64,000 bases of DNA from Botryotinia globosa (GCA_014898425.1 RCSZ01000015.1:620001-684000), one strand, 5' to 3'; positions 24,634 through 35,476 are shown, numbered from the stretch's first letter. Notes: generated by a model from the sequence alone, not told the origin. Program-made: numbers and translations.

Positions 24634-24705
24634 CCTTCTATGGTGTAATGGTTAGCACACTAGATTTTGATTCTGGAGATATTGGTTCGATTCCTATTAG
24701 AAGGT
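24634..24705 (+). tRNA. tRNA-Gln (TTG)-like, copy 1
   Basis: It folds as a cloverleaf: acceptor CCTTCTA/TAGAAGG fully paired, D-stem GTGT/GCAC, anticodon stem CTAGA/TCTGG with loop TTTTGAT (anticodon TTG, Gln), T-loop TTCGATT on stem ATTGG/CCTAT with one T-T mismatch. Length 72 nt, no intron. The T-stem mismatch suggests drift or a diverged copy. A second copy with an almost identical body lies inverted at 33462-33533. Promoter boxes: GGTTCGATTCC is close to the B-box consensus. Confidence 0.7.
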
Positions 24706-24714
24706 TCCTATGTG

Positions 24715-24775
24715 AATATTCTATCCTTCCATACCCAGTTTAAACCTGGGATCACGGGATTACATTTACTTTTTG
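24715..24775 (+). repeat. Tail shared with the 33.2-kb locus (tRNA-flank repeat)
   Basis: Sequence after tRNA copy 1 (CCATACCCAGTTTAAACCTG onward) matches, in reverse orientation, 33238-33290 near tRNA copy 2. It contains a CCCAG...CTGGG hairpin in both. At the 33-kb locus about 170 bp more lies between the tRNA and this tail. Confidence 0.65.
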
Positions 24776-25543
24776 CAATTTTCATACTTGTAGGACCTGG
24801 TGGACTTTATTTTAAATATAGAGCTGAAGTTTAATGGCGAGAGCTTACTGTTTTCTTTGTTCTGATGTGTCTGTTCCTGACATTGAATGTTGCTCAGAGT
24901 ATTACATAGTATCGTTGACGCGAGTCTTCACAATCCTTGGACGTCGGCCCCATCATGGTTTTGCCACCAATACGGATGATTAATATATCCTCAGAAAGTC
25001 AGAATATCTCTTTACAAAGACTGATTATCTCGACTCAAACTATGTTACTCATGTAAAGAATCGAGTATTCAACAACAATGTACGGTAGCAATGCATTGAC
25101 GAGAAACGGGTCGATGGCATAGTAAGCGGTGGTGGAAGATAGCGAAGCTTTCATGAAGTTTTTACCTTCAAGTCGAGAAATCTCTCAAGGGAGAGTGTAA
25201 TTTAGCATTTATAATGATAATGACAGGGTATTCAATAGTCCGGGACTGCAGTCCAACAATATAAAGGTTTGAGTGTCTGAAACAGTTGGAAATTCGAAAA
25301 CAGTTCAATATCTCGGATTATTTGAATGTTCAGATTAGTTTGGGGATTGGATAATCTTCATTGTTGGACTGGAGTCCTGATTATTGAACACTCTGATTGA
25401 CACATGTATTTTCTTTATGAATTTTCTTCCTGGCCTTCATCATCGCTTAGTTTCCTATCATTCACATCAATCTTTATGAAGATCGTAGACAAACCAGCCA
25501 GGAAATAACATATCTGTTGTTATCGTTTATCAGCACGTTTATT
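24776..25543. other. Intergenic with a short inverted-repeat element
   Basis: No coding feature. It contains the 160-bp inverted-repeat unit at 25230-25389. Confidence 0.45.
25230..25389. mobile_element. Short (about 160 bp) inverted-repeat, MITE-like unit
   Basis: Left end TTCAATAGTCCGGGACTGCA followed by GTCCAACAAT is matched by the reverse complement of the right end (TTCAATAATCAGGACTCCAG, GTCCAACAAT). The arms are about 30 bp. No clear target duplication. The GGACTGCAG core also recurs in the tandem array at 35.2-35.5 kb. Confidence 0.6.
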
Positions 25544-27436
25544 CTACATCTTGTTCTCATTTGCAAAGGGAAGAAGTAAAAGAGTACCTACAGCAGCGAC
25601 GAAAAAGGGCAACGCGTGCCAGAAAGATGGTAAGCGTAAGGTTGCCGCGAATATATGTTGCATGGAAGGATCATTGATAGCATGGCCGAGATTCTCTAGC
25701 ACAGCTATTGAGGCGTAGAGAGTAGCGAGGGAGGAGGGGGGGATATAGTGGGATATTAGTGAGAGAGTTGAAACTCGGGATCCGACTAAGCATGGTTATT
25801 AGTTGTGGTTTGAAGGATAGGGTAGATGCAGAAACGAGGGAGCTGGGAGAGAACAGTACGCACAGCCTGCGGCAAAGATAGAAACACCTATTTCAAGTTA
25901 GAAATTTAATTCATTCTCGAGGAGGGAGACATCATACCAATTGGAATCCACCCACTCGTCGGTGCTAATCCAATGGCAAGAGAGCCAATCAACAAAAAAC
26001 ATACACTAATCCTCATCAATACTAAATCAATTTTCTCGGATTTCACATGGTATCTCGATTTTGTCCAAATACTTATCCTAGGGATAAGAAATAGGAATAG
26101 AAAGATATTGATAATAGCTGTTTCGGTGTAGAACATTGCCCCTTTGGATATCTTGGTACCGAAACGAACCGAGGAATATTGGATTAAGATGTTGAGAGTC
26201 GTATATCTGAGAGTTCCGACCAGGAAGACTGGAATGCAGAGGAGAACATTGGGTTGTATCATGGCGTGGCGGATGGAAGCGAGAATTGTAGTCTTGGGGA
26301 TGGTTGCAAGGTGCCTTGATTGTAGTTGTGTTGAGGATGTTGAACGAGGTGATAATTCTGGTCGCGACGATGATTGAGTAAATGGTACCAGCCACAACAA
26401 AAGCAATCCTAGGATCACTGATCCCATGGCCATACTACAGGCAATCCAAGGAGAAATATCTATAGTGATAGAAGCTACATATGATCCGACAAGTTCTGCC
26501 ATATAGAATGCCGAGAAGATATAGTAAAAAGCATAGCTTCTGTTACCAACCAACCGTTAGTCTAGAACATTTGCCCAATTATGCACACTCTTTACCTTTT
26601 ATCTTCCGGTATCAGCGAGGAAGCCATCGCCCACATAAACGCCGCACTTGAGTATAAACCTCCTCCACACAGAAGGAACAGTGACGATAGCCAGACCCAA
26701 CGCAAATCGAAGATTTTTGGATATGCACCTTGTCAGACCTCTAATTAGCATACATCTTGGCAAAGATATCATGGATAGCAAGTCAACGAAGTACATACAA
26801 ACAACAAAAATTTCTACCAAAGACAATCCAACTCCGATTAAGGATACCGCCATGATCTTTCTCCTTCCATATCGATCCCCCAGATTACCAATCGGAATCG
26901 CTACTAGTAGAACTATATATCCTCAGCACTATCCCCCTTTTTAAAAAACCGAAAAGTATACCAGGCACCGTATCCCCGAAACTTTTCCACCCCCTAATCG
27001 TCGCCAACGGACCCTGAATCTCAGGAATCTTACACATTTCTGAAATGACGTCCCGGTTATCTAAGCTCAAAATTGGCTCTGGAAAATTGTAATAAGAGTG
27101 ACAGAGGGAAGATTCGAAGAGGGAAATGAGGGGGGCTACAAGGACCATTTCGCAGAAGGCGATGAGGAAGTGGAGAGTCATGAAGTAGAGGATGAGGGCT
27201 TGGAGGGTGGGAGAGGTGGGCGGAGGAATGGGGTCATGGGGATGATGGTGGGCGGAGATAAGGGGAGAAGTTTCATGGGGTGCAGTGATGGATGGGGAGT
27301 TTTGCTTGGGAGGGGGAGAGGAAGGGTGAGGCATGGCTTGTATGATATCTTGTAGGATGTGACGTGATACGTGAGAAGACTGTAGGATGGCCCCCGGGGA
27401 TGCTGCAGATGGATATGTGTGGCTAATTATCTCCAT
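25544..27436 (-). CDS. Major facilitator superfamily transporter
   Basis: Six exons (27436-26962, 26912-26799, 26728-26596, 26539-25938, 25887-25864, 25785-25544) give 529 aa with continuous frame; one exon is only 24 nt. A 90-residue Pro/Ser/His-rich cytosolic N-tail precedes TM1 (LILYFMTLHFLIAFCEMVLV). The MFS loop motif is GNLGDRYGRRK. Further hydrophobic segments include IMAVSLIGVGLSLVEIFVV, WLSSLFLLCGGGLYSSAAF, WIACSMAMGSVILGLLLLWL, ISVCFLLIGSLAIGLAPTSG and LPFFVAAVGTLLLLPF. The substrate is unknown. Its position between the NRPS-like reductase and the GMC oxidoreductase relic suggests a former metabolite exporter (inference). ATG 27436 is chosen; the in-frame codon further upstream is GTG. 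The last donor (GTGCGT) was chosen because it keeps frame. Confidence 0.85.
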
Positions 27437-28208
27437 TTGCGCCACAATGTGGCTCTGGTTGTGGTGCTGAGTGCGTGCCCAGCCCTCCAGCTGTGAGATA
27501 CGAGTACAATATGATTGATACCTCCACTAGGTAGGTAGGTACAGCTATGTTTTAGACCGTCCGGAACTGATTTTCGATATTCACAACTCGTGAGTGATCG
27601 CGTTGATTGTGCCGAATTACGGGATAATTGTTTAGTGAAGATGAATCTTCAAAAGCATTCCTTAGTGGAGCTATGTGTAATCAGTAAATGGTGTATATTA
27701 TGTATATATTATGTTGAGAATTTATATAATATATATATAATATAGAATTCTTTATATGATATATTTCTTTTCTAGAGTCCCAACTTTTTTATATACTTTT
27801 AATGAAGTTTCGAAAAAGTTTATTAAATATTAAAATTATTCGATTATTTTTTGAATAAATATTGAATATAATTTTGGATTATAAGAATATTTTATTCAAA
27901 TGAATATTCCTTGTAGTGCAATAGTTGTCGAAAAGTTCAAAATCATGTCGCAGACATGGATATGTGCATACTATTTTGGTCGTCACTCTTAAGATTGTGC
28001 AGGTCTTCTAACATGATCAGTACATATCATCTCCAACAATTTGGTTACTACGTCCCACTATCCTGCATGAAAGTGTAAACAAAACCTACCTATATGTTCC
28101 CTTGTAACTCTTCATATATCTTTCCTCCAAGTTCTTTCTCTCCAGAAGCCCTGACTACTTTTTTTTTTCCATTCTCACGCAACATCTGTCTAAGCATTGA
28201 AAAAGAAA
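27437..28208. other. Divergent intergenic region, AT-rich core
   Basis: Between the MFS gene (-) and the GMC relic (+). An AT-rich stretch lies at about 27,690-27,920. It would hold both promoters; no specific sites assigned. Confidence 0.45.
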
Positions 28209-30061
28209 ATGAATACCTTAAAGATTGACGACTTCATTATCGTAGAAGGTGGTACATCAGGTCTCGTAGTCGCCAATCGACTATCCCAGAATCCTGAAAT
28301 CCAAGTTCTCGTTCTCGAGGCTGGTGGAAATCATTTCGATAATCCACAGATAAATATCCCAGCACTTTGGCCCTCTTTGCTTGGTCCAGAGCTTGATTGG
28401 GCATTTGAAACTGTTCCCCGGGTAATTCTCATCACATCTTCCTTGAAACACCCAGTGCCGATTGCTTGTAACAAAGAGTGAACTCGGAAATCACACTATA
28501 GGCCCATCCTGGTGGTCGTCTCCTTGGTGGATCAAGTGCCATCAATGCGCAAGCTTTTATCGCTGCATCTAAAGTTGGACTTGACGCCCGGAAAGAGCTT
28601 GGAAATAAAGGATGGGATTGGGATTCAATGGAGCCCTACTATAAAAAGTGTCATACTGTTGAAATTCCAAGCGACAAGTTAAGAAAGGAGCTTGGCCTGA
28701 ATCACCTGACACCTTCTAACAACCCGGGGTCTGATGGTCCTATTAAAACTTCGTATCCCCCAGAAATGGATGCTGTCAGAAAGGCATGGATTGATACCTT
28801 CAATGCCTTGAAGTATGAAATTTCTGGAATGCCTTTTCGGGATCTTCAGTTGGCGGTTTTGTAAACAATTCGACCGTCAATGACATTACAAAGAAGCGGA
28901 GCTATTCAGCAAATGCTTACGTTAAGCCTGTGCAAAATAGATCCAATCTCCATCTCGTTACTGATGCTCTAGTTGAGAAAATCATTCTTGACAAAGCATC
29001 TGGGGAGGCAGTTGCCAAAGGTGTGAAAGTCACTATCAAGGGTGTCGAACATATCTTTCAAGCCGGGAAGGAGGTTATCGTTGCAGCCGGTGCTTTGAAT
29101 TCTCCAAAAATTCTAGAGCTTTCGGGAATCGGCGATGCTAAACTTCTCAGCTCCCTTGGAATCGATGTATATGTCGACAACTCTAACGTGAGAGAAAACT
29201 TCCAAGATCATACATCAAGCGGAATGAGTTTCGAGGTAATTGATGAAATTCAGACACTGGATCCTCTCAATCGTCAAGAACCAAAAGCTATCGCAGCCGC
29301 CGAGAACTGGACCCTTTGCTGGTGCAGCGATTTCGTCGTTTGCTTACATGCCAGTTCCAGACCTCCAAACACCCAAAGGCAAAGCCGAATTAGGGTATTT
29401 GCTGCTTACTCACAAACCTGTGAAAGAGAGTGTAACGACTGGATTCGCACGATCTGTCCTCTCTAGCGCGGATAAGCGTTCTGCTTGCTATTTCGTCTAT
29501 GCAGCCCATGGAAACTTTGGATCCGACGCAAGCTCTGCAAAGAACGTCACCATCAGTCACGAGTCTGTCAATTTTCTTACAATTGCTTGTGAACTTGGGT
29601 ATCCACTCTCTCGTGGCAGTGTTCATATCCAATCTTCTTCGGCACCGGATAGTCCTATTATTGATCCCAAATACTTCAGCAATCCAATTGACCTTGATAT
29701 CCACGCCTGATTCATACGATACATACATAACATTGCTGCGACTGACCCAATGGCCTCAATTCTCAAACCTGGCGGACATATTCGTCCAAGCTTTGCTGCA
29801 TTTGGTACAGAATTAGAAGCTGCCAAAGATTATGTTTGAAAAACTATGATTTCCGCGTGTCATCCATGTGGCACTTGTGCAATGTTACCTCTGGCAGATT
29901 GTGGCGTTTTGAACCAAAAGCTGATCGTTTATGGCACCAAAAACATCAGGGTGGTCGATGCAAGTATGATACCTGTGATTCCGAGAGGAAATCTTCAGTC
30001 TACTGTCTATTCTGTGGCTGAAAGAGCGGCCGATTTGATCAAACTGGATCATAACATCTAG
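28209..30061 (+). pseudogene. GMC-type FAD oxidoreductase, disrupted
   Basis: Sequence reads as a glucose-methanol-choline oxidoreductase from ATG 28209 to the stop at 30059-30061, with one intron (about 28421-28501). Family blocks: LEAGG, AHPGGRLLGGSSAINAQAFI, VNNSTVNDITKKRSYSANAY, KEVIVAAGALNSPKILELSG and the C-terminal HPCGTCAM with the active-site His. Breaks: the FAD GxGxxG motif reads EGGTSG (first Gly to Glu); a one-base loss near 28,840 shifts frame; a second shift, probably with lost codons, lies near 29,300; and stop codons at 29708-29710 and 29837-29839 sit where Arg is expected, consistent with CGA-to-TGA. C-to-T changes at CpA or CpG sites fit RIP or deamination. Substrate unknown. 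Confidence 0.9.
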
Positions 30062-30849
30062 AGATGCTTTAGCAATCTTGACTGCTCACATTTAGTTGTA
30101 CCATGCAGATGGATGATGCTATACTTTTCCACGAATGGATAGCCGGTTGCCTTTTGAGCTCGAGAAAATCTTCGCATCTTAAACACAATCTCTTGCTCTG
30201 AGACCTCTCGTACGGTGATTATGTGGTGCTGTTCAAGCAAACATACCTTAAATAGACCTTAGAAGCAGCTTGTAGCCCTTGACATAGTCATCTTAGCAAC
30301 AGCACAGCGTTGCCAAGTGAAATAACAAGATTTAACAGCAGAGTTCATTTCATACGTTTATTAAATCAATTTACATCTTTTTGGAAATGATGTATGAAGT
30401 TTGGTCCATCTAGTACGGCTTCTGAAAATTGACAACTTGCCCTGCGACTAACAGCGTGTAGTTGAGAGTTCCTGAATCATATTTGACATCGATAGAAAGG
30501 GTTTCAATCATTGCGTCAAGTCTTCAACTATTCGAAAATCGAGTCTCAATTTTGATTAGAAGCAATACCGCAAAGAATTGATATTGAATTTGGATAATGT
30601 TAACGGACAGAATAAGGTTGCCGCTAGGATGTAGGAACAGATGTAGGGACAAACCGAGGAAATGACACAATTCCGCCTTATCACCGAAATGTGGGGTAAG
30701 CTTATAATTAATTAGCTATCAAACCCCCACCCCTCCGTTCATACTGTTAATCATCCATCTCCCCCTCTCTTTTGCCTTATCTCTGACTCTTTTCTAACTG
30801 TCCTTTTCTCAATTGAACCATAGATATATTTACTGCAATCCTGCTACGT
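30062..30849. other. Intergenic, SDR promoter region
   Basis: No coding signal. A CT-rich stretch (about 30,750-30,810) precedes the SDR start. Confidence 0.5.
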
Positions 30850-31921
30850 ATGCCAACTCTACAAAGATCATATTTAGTCCTACCAACTCTCAAATCCTTC
30901 TTCAAACATCCATCTCGTTATAAGTCCCCTCTTCCACAACTTTACAAACGAGCCATGTCCTCCGCAATGTCCAAACGTCTCGAGGGTAAAACCATTGTTA
31001 TAACTGGTGCCTCGTCTGGAATTGGCAGAAGTACCGCTTTAGAATTTGCAAGGACTTCTCCTAAAGATTTGAGGTTGATCTTGACAGCTAGAAGAATTGA
31101 TGTTTTGGAAGAAGTAAAAAAGGATATTGAGAAGGAATGTGGTGAGGGAGTTAAAGTTTTGGCTGTGAAGTTGGATGTTAGTAAACCTGAGGAGGTGAAA
31201 GGTTTTGTTGGTGGATTACCGGAAGAATGGAGGGAGATTGATGTTTTGGTCAATAATGCGTAAGTGTTTCTAAACTTTGAGGGACGGGAAACTAACTCTT
31301 TAATTCAGCGGTCTAGTCAAAGGTGTGGCACAAGCTCCATCTATCGCTGAAGAAGATATCAACATCATGTTTGCAACAAACGTAACCGGTCTCATCAACA
31401 TGACTCAAGCTGTCCTCCCAATTTTCAAAGCGAGACCCGATGGTGGAAAGGGTGATATTATAAACATTGGCAGTATTGCAGGAAGAGAACCATATCAAGG
31501 AGGAAGTATCTATTGTGCCACTAAAGCAGCCATTAGAAGTTTTGGAGATTCGCTAAGGAGGGAGTTGATTGCTACAAGAATAAGAGTCATTGAAATCGAC
31601 CCGGGACAAGTCGAGACCGAATTCAGTGTCGTTCGATTCTATGGCGATAAAAAGAAGGCAGATGCTGTCTATGCCGGATGCGAACCATTGACTCCGGACG
31701 ACATCGCTGAAGTTATTGTTTTTGCAGCCGGAAGAAGAGAGAACGTCGTTCTTGCCGATACTTTAATTTTCCCCAATCATCAGGTATGTTTATAATTCTT
31801 TTGGTGCGAAAACAGGAACTAATAGAGGTATTGGCAGGCTGCTGCCACAGTAATGCATAAAAAGTCATAAACTGACCATCCATAGGCTGGCGCTGGAGGT
31901 GCCATGTATAAGAAGAGCTGA
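30850..31921 (+). CDS. Short-chain dehydrogenase/reductase (yeast YMR226C / bacterial YdfG-like)
   Basis: Exons 30850-31259, 31309-31783 and 31886-31921 give 306 aa. TGASSGIGRSTALEFA is the NADP-binding glycine motif and VNNAG follows. The catalytic set is INIGSIAGREPYQGGSIYCATKAA: Ser, then YxxxK. The C-terminus PNHQAGAGGAMYKKS resembles NADP-dependent 3-hydroxy acid (serine/L-allo-threonine) dehydrogenases. The first 36 residues (MPTLQRSYLVLPTLKSFFKH...) are basic and could be a mitochondrial presequence; an internal Met (MSSAMSKRLEG) could start a cytosolic form. The intact state suggests a housekeeping role rather than membership of the decayed cluster. Confidence 0.92.
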
Positions 31922-32449
31922 GACATCTCCTTTGCACATTTCATATTTATGCCCATCAAATAGACAGACAGAACAGGCGATGAAAAACACAATTTATCGC
32001 AGAGATGCAATAGATACTCCTATGTTGTGCATCAGAATTCAAAAGCTTTAGCGTACATTTTCAGAAAACTCGTTTGCAATCATTACCGTTCAGCCTTTCC
32101 TCTACTTTCGTTGTTTCTCCTACTCTTCCTCTTAGTAAGTGTGTTGGCTTGCTATATAGAATTATTGAAGAATTTCTTTCTGTTTTCTACTAGGTAGTGA
32201 ACATGAATGTTTCAGGAGAATTCAATGCTTCCCAAGTTATCGCATATGAATTTTTGTTGAATGACAAGGAGATTTGATCCCATTTATTATCAATACGAAG
32301 ACGAAACAAAAAGTTGAATCTGTGATCTCATAGGTTGTCACGAAGATTGATGGCTTAAACTTTTCCATGTTGACCACAAGTTTGTCTGAGCTAATCTGTC
32401 TCTTCAAAACTTTCTTTGAAGTGTTGGGCGCGGAGAGAGACATCTGTCG
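31922..32449. other. Intergenic, no gene recognised
   Basis: Contains the 3' flank of the SDR gene. Short frames on both strands lack family features. Confidence 0.4.
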
Positions 32450-33130
32450 CTAGTCCAGCTCGTCAAAGATATATGTAATCGTCAACGCAGAGATCGCCAA
32501 AAAAATTGTTAGCCATATCATGAACTTATTGAAGAGTTTCGCCTGAAAGCCTCGCCGACTGGACTGAACTACATTCCACGATGTAGATTATGCAGGCGCA
32601 CGAGGCTTTTGAATATTACTTACGCATGATGCGAACCAAGTTAGAAACTCCCCCTTGTTTGTGTTTTCAATGTGCCCTGGAAAGGCCTCACTCATGATAG
32701 TGACAATGCCGGGCGAACCTGGGTCTGTCAAGCTGGGAGCAATGTGTTGTTTTATCATAGAATTGAAGAGTTTCAAATCTATACCAATCAAAGAAATTTG
32801 TTATCTCTTGTATAAACACTTGGATACCACATCTTTTGAGACAATTAGAAGGCCGACATTCATGACGGTGCTTTGCTTCTGCAAGTACGAGCTCATTGCA
32901 CTGAACTCATTCTCACGCCTGACTGTTCACACGCGATAACGAAACCAGGTAGCTGGTAACCTCAAAAGGCTTCATGATCTTAGCCAGCAGAAATCGGTGG
33001 CACCAAGGCTGTGAGAACGAGTTGCATTTTTCGGTCGAACGGATGTTTATCGTTGATATCTGCAAGGTAGAGCATCCAGACATGCAGGTTGTCCAACCTA
33101 AGTTAGTTTTTGCAGAACAATCCATCTTCC
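32450..33130 (-). pseudogene. Unrecognised multi-exon gene or gene relic with C-terminal membrane segment
   Basis: Coding-like blocks occur in order on the minus strand: LRLDNLHVWMLYLADINDKH with FDRKMQLVLTALVPPIS (about 33,090-32,990), ENEFSAMSSYLQKQSTVMNV (about 32,915-32,815), LKLFNSMIKQHIAPSLTDPG with SEAFPGHIENTNKGEFLTWF (about 32,770-32,635). A GTAAGT donor follows, and after a TAG acceptor near 32,579 comes KLFNKFMIWLTIFLAISALT ending DELD at 32,450. The last block is a probable membrane helix. Stops separate the early blocks and not all can be explained by clear introns, so it may be partly decayed. I do not recognise the family. Confidence 0.45.
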
Positions 33131-33237
33131 TGCGATTTCATCTCATCTCGAGCGTAAGGCGAACTGACAAAAAGTATTTAAGAAGTATGTGTCAATCGAA
33201 AGCAATTCTTATCCCCAAAGCCCCTACACACAAAAAT

Positions 33238-33290
33238 GCAAAAGTTTGCAACCCTGTTATCCCAGCTTCAAACTGGGTATGGAGGGAGGA
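33238..33290 (-). repeat. Tail shared with the 24.7-kb tRNA locus
   Basis: On the minus strand it reads CCATACCCAGTTTGAAGCTG onward and aligns with 24715-24775, including the CCCAG...CTGGG hairpin. Confidence 0.65.
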
Positions 33291-33461
33291 TAAGAATGCT
33301 CTTTGACAAGAACCTCGATTCTTGGGAATCCGTATTGGGTAGGTAGCACGTCAGGTCAGGTACAATTTTACGGAGAATGCAAATGTAGGCGCTGACGAGA
33401 AAATCCCACGAAAAAAAAATCTGTATAGATCCTGGTATTAAACCTATTCTAAACAGAGAAC

Positions 33462-33533
33462 ACCTCCCAATAGGAATCGAACCAATATCTCCAGAATCAA
33501 AATCTAGTGTGCTAACCATTACACCATGGGAGG
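33462..33533 (-). tRNA. tRNA-Gln (TTG)-like, copy 2
   Basis: The body, from the D-arm to the T-arm, matches copy 1 at 24634-24705 including the T-T mismatch in the T-stem and anticodon loop TTTTGAT. The acceptor differs but remains fully paired: CCTCCCA with TGGGAGG. Such compensated changes argue against random decay and for selection on the stem, or for an origin by recombination with another tRNA. Length 72 nt, discriminator T. Confidence 0.7.
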
Positions 33534-34107
33534 ATTTCTTATTTGATGTTAAATCATGAGCTATCTATGTATATATTCTTGTGGTGGGCGACGCATTGAA
33601 GAGATTTTCTGCGGAGTGGGGCGGGGTGGAGGTGGGAAAGGACCTTCTTTGAGGGGCGCAAACTAATAAATGTTTTGTATTCACGATTAAGAATAAAACA
33701 GGGATAAGGGTTATTTACCGAGGCCCATTGGAATTATTTTATGAATACTTTAAAAATAGGATTCTACTTGGTACAAAAAAATAATCTATAATTTGTATAT
33801 AATATATATAGAAATCTTAAAAAGAAGATTTGTATTATACAGTATTATATAAAATATAATAATACTATAGTAAATATTATATATTTTTTATATTATTAAT
33901 ATAATTTCAAATTTTATTTTAGAATTTTTATAAAAGATTATATTAATATTTAAATTCTAATATTTAATTTTTTTAAATAGTCTTTTTTAATATATAAATT
34001 AAGGAATCAGAAAAAAAAGAATTTAAATAAAAATTTCTTATTTTATTTATTTTGAATCAAAAATTAGTTTTTATAATATTGAAAAAAATTATTTAATTTG
34101 ATATATA

Positions 34108-34206
34108 ACTTTAAAAAAAAAGAAAAAAGAAAAAAGAAAAAAGAAAAAAGAAAAAAGAAAAAAGAAAAAAGAAAAAAGAAAAAAGAAAAAAGAAAAAAGA
34201 AAAAGA
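34108..34206. repeat. Purine tract (AAAAAAG)n, about 13 copies
   Basis: Heptamer array of A6G inside element B, with complementary strand bias to the T-rich tract of element A. Confidence 0.9.
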
Positions 34207-34444
34207 GGAAATTATTAATTCAAACTCAACAAATCGATTGATATATTTTTTTTTTCATTTCAAGAATCAAAGTTAAAATTAAATTTAATAAATCTTAATT
34301 ATAAATACTAAATTGTTTTCTATTCATACCTCAAATATTAAATCTTATAATTAATCAAATCTCAATTAATATTACACTTAATATTAAAGAAAATATTTAA
34401 TTTAATATATAATTTTAAAAAAATCGATAAAAAAAGAAAAAAAA

Positions 34445-34690
34445 AAAGATATTATTATTAATTAGAATTTAAGAAATTAAATAATATAATTATTTTTGAA
34501 TTGTTTCAAAAATTGAAATTTATATTCAATATAAAAATATTTGAATAAGAAAAGATTGGGTATTAACTATATTATTATTTAAGTTTATTCAAATACTTTT
34601 ATATTAAATATAAATTTTAATTTTTAAAATAACTTAAAAAGAATCATATTAATTGATTTCTTGAATTCTAATTCATAATAATAATATCTC
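34445..34690. repeat. Inverted repeat nested in element B
   Basis: GATATTATTATTAATTAGAA at the left is matched by the reverse complement of the right end (TTCTAATTCATAATAATAATATC), with imperfect pairing over about 100 bp per arm. Confidence 0.7.
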
Positions 34691-35218
34691 TCTTTTTTTA
34701 ATTTTATATATTTTTTCAAAATTGTATATTGAATTGAATATTCTTATTATTATAAATACATTCTTAAACTCTAAATACATTTTTAGTTTAGGCAAAATCT
34801 TATTTTTCAGGTATTAGCAAAATGATTCAATTCAAATGGGCCTCGGTATTGTTGCGGGAGTGGACTAGAACTTCAATTGTAATGGAATATTCGACCTTGA
34901 CACTACTATGAAGGAAATGTTGTAAATCATGAGTCGCTAGTCAAAATTATAACAAATGGCTAATAAACCTAACTATGATAAAGTATACCCGAAACGCCCC
35001 TTAAGAAACGAAGCATCGTTATCTAATGAATTTTGATCATAAATTCTTTGTCAAAAACTTATGAATTCTCCAACACTACGTATTCTAGGTAAAGATGTCT
35101 AACGTGAAACTGATAGACTCGATAGGACTCAACTCTCAAAGTTTGAAGGAATCACAATACACATACTGAGTTCAGAATTCCAAAGTATTTGAAGAATTTT
35201 GGTTGAACTCATAAATTG

Positions 35219-35476
35219 AGAGCTTCTGATTGCCGGACTGCAGTTCAAACTATTGGAAGCTTTTGATATTTACTTATATTTCAAACTATTGAAGGCTTCT
35301 AATTGCTGTATTGTATCTCCAACTATTTGAAAGCATTTCATTGTCGGACTGCATTCTAAACTATTGAAAACTTTTGATTGTTGGATTGCATTCTAGAATA
35401 TCGAGAGCCTTCAATCATCAGGTTGCACATCAAACTATTGAAAGCTTCTGATTGTCGGGCTGCATTATCAGCGATT
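35219..35476. repeat. Degenerate 36-38-bp tandem array, about seven copies
   Basis: Units have the form GCTTCTGATTGTCGGACTGC then ATTCAAACTATTGAAA, repeated head to tail with 10-30% differences. The GGACTGCAG core resembles the ends of the inverted-repeat unit at 25.2 kb. Confidence 0.8.

Larger units (their letters stand above)
33718..34846. mobile_element. 1.13-kb TIR element B, same family as element A
   Basis: Ends CCGAGGCCCATTGGAATTAT and, reverse-complemented, CCGAGGCCCATTTGAATTGA. Both are flanked by TA (33716-33717 and 34847-34848). The right arm shares long similarity with element A (TTTTTCAGGTATTAGCAAAA side). No ORF. It contains an A-rich heptamer array and a nested inverted repeat (about 34,445-34,690). 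Confidence 0.85.
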
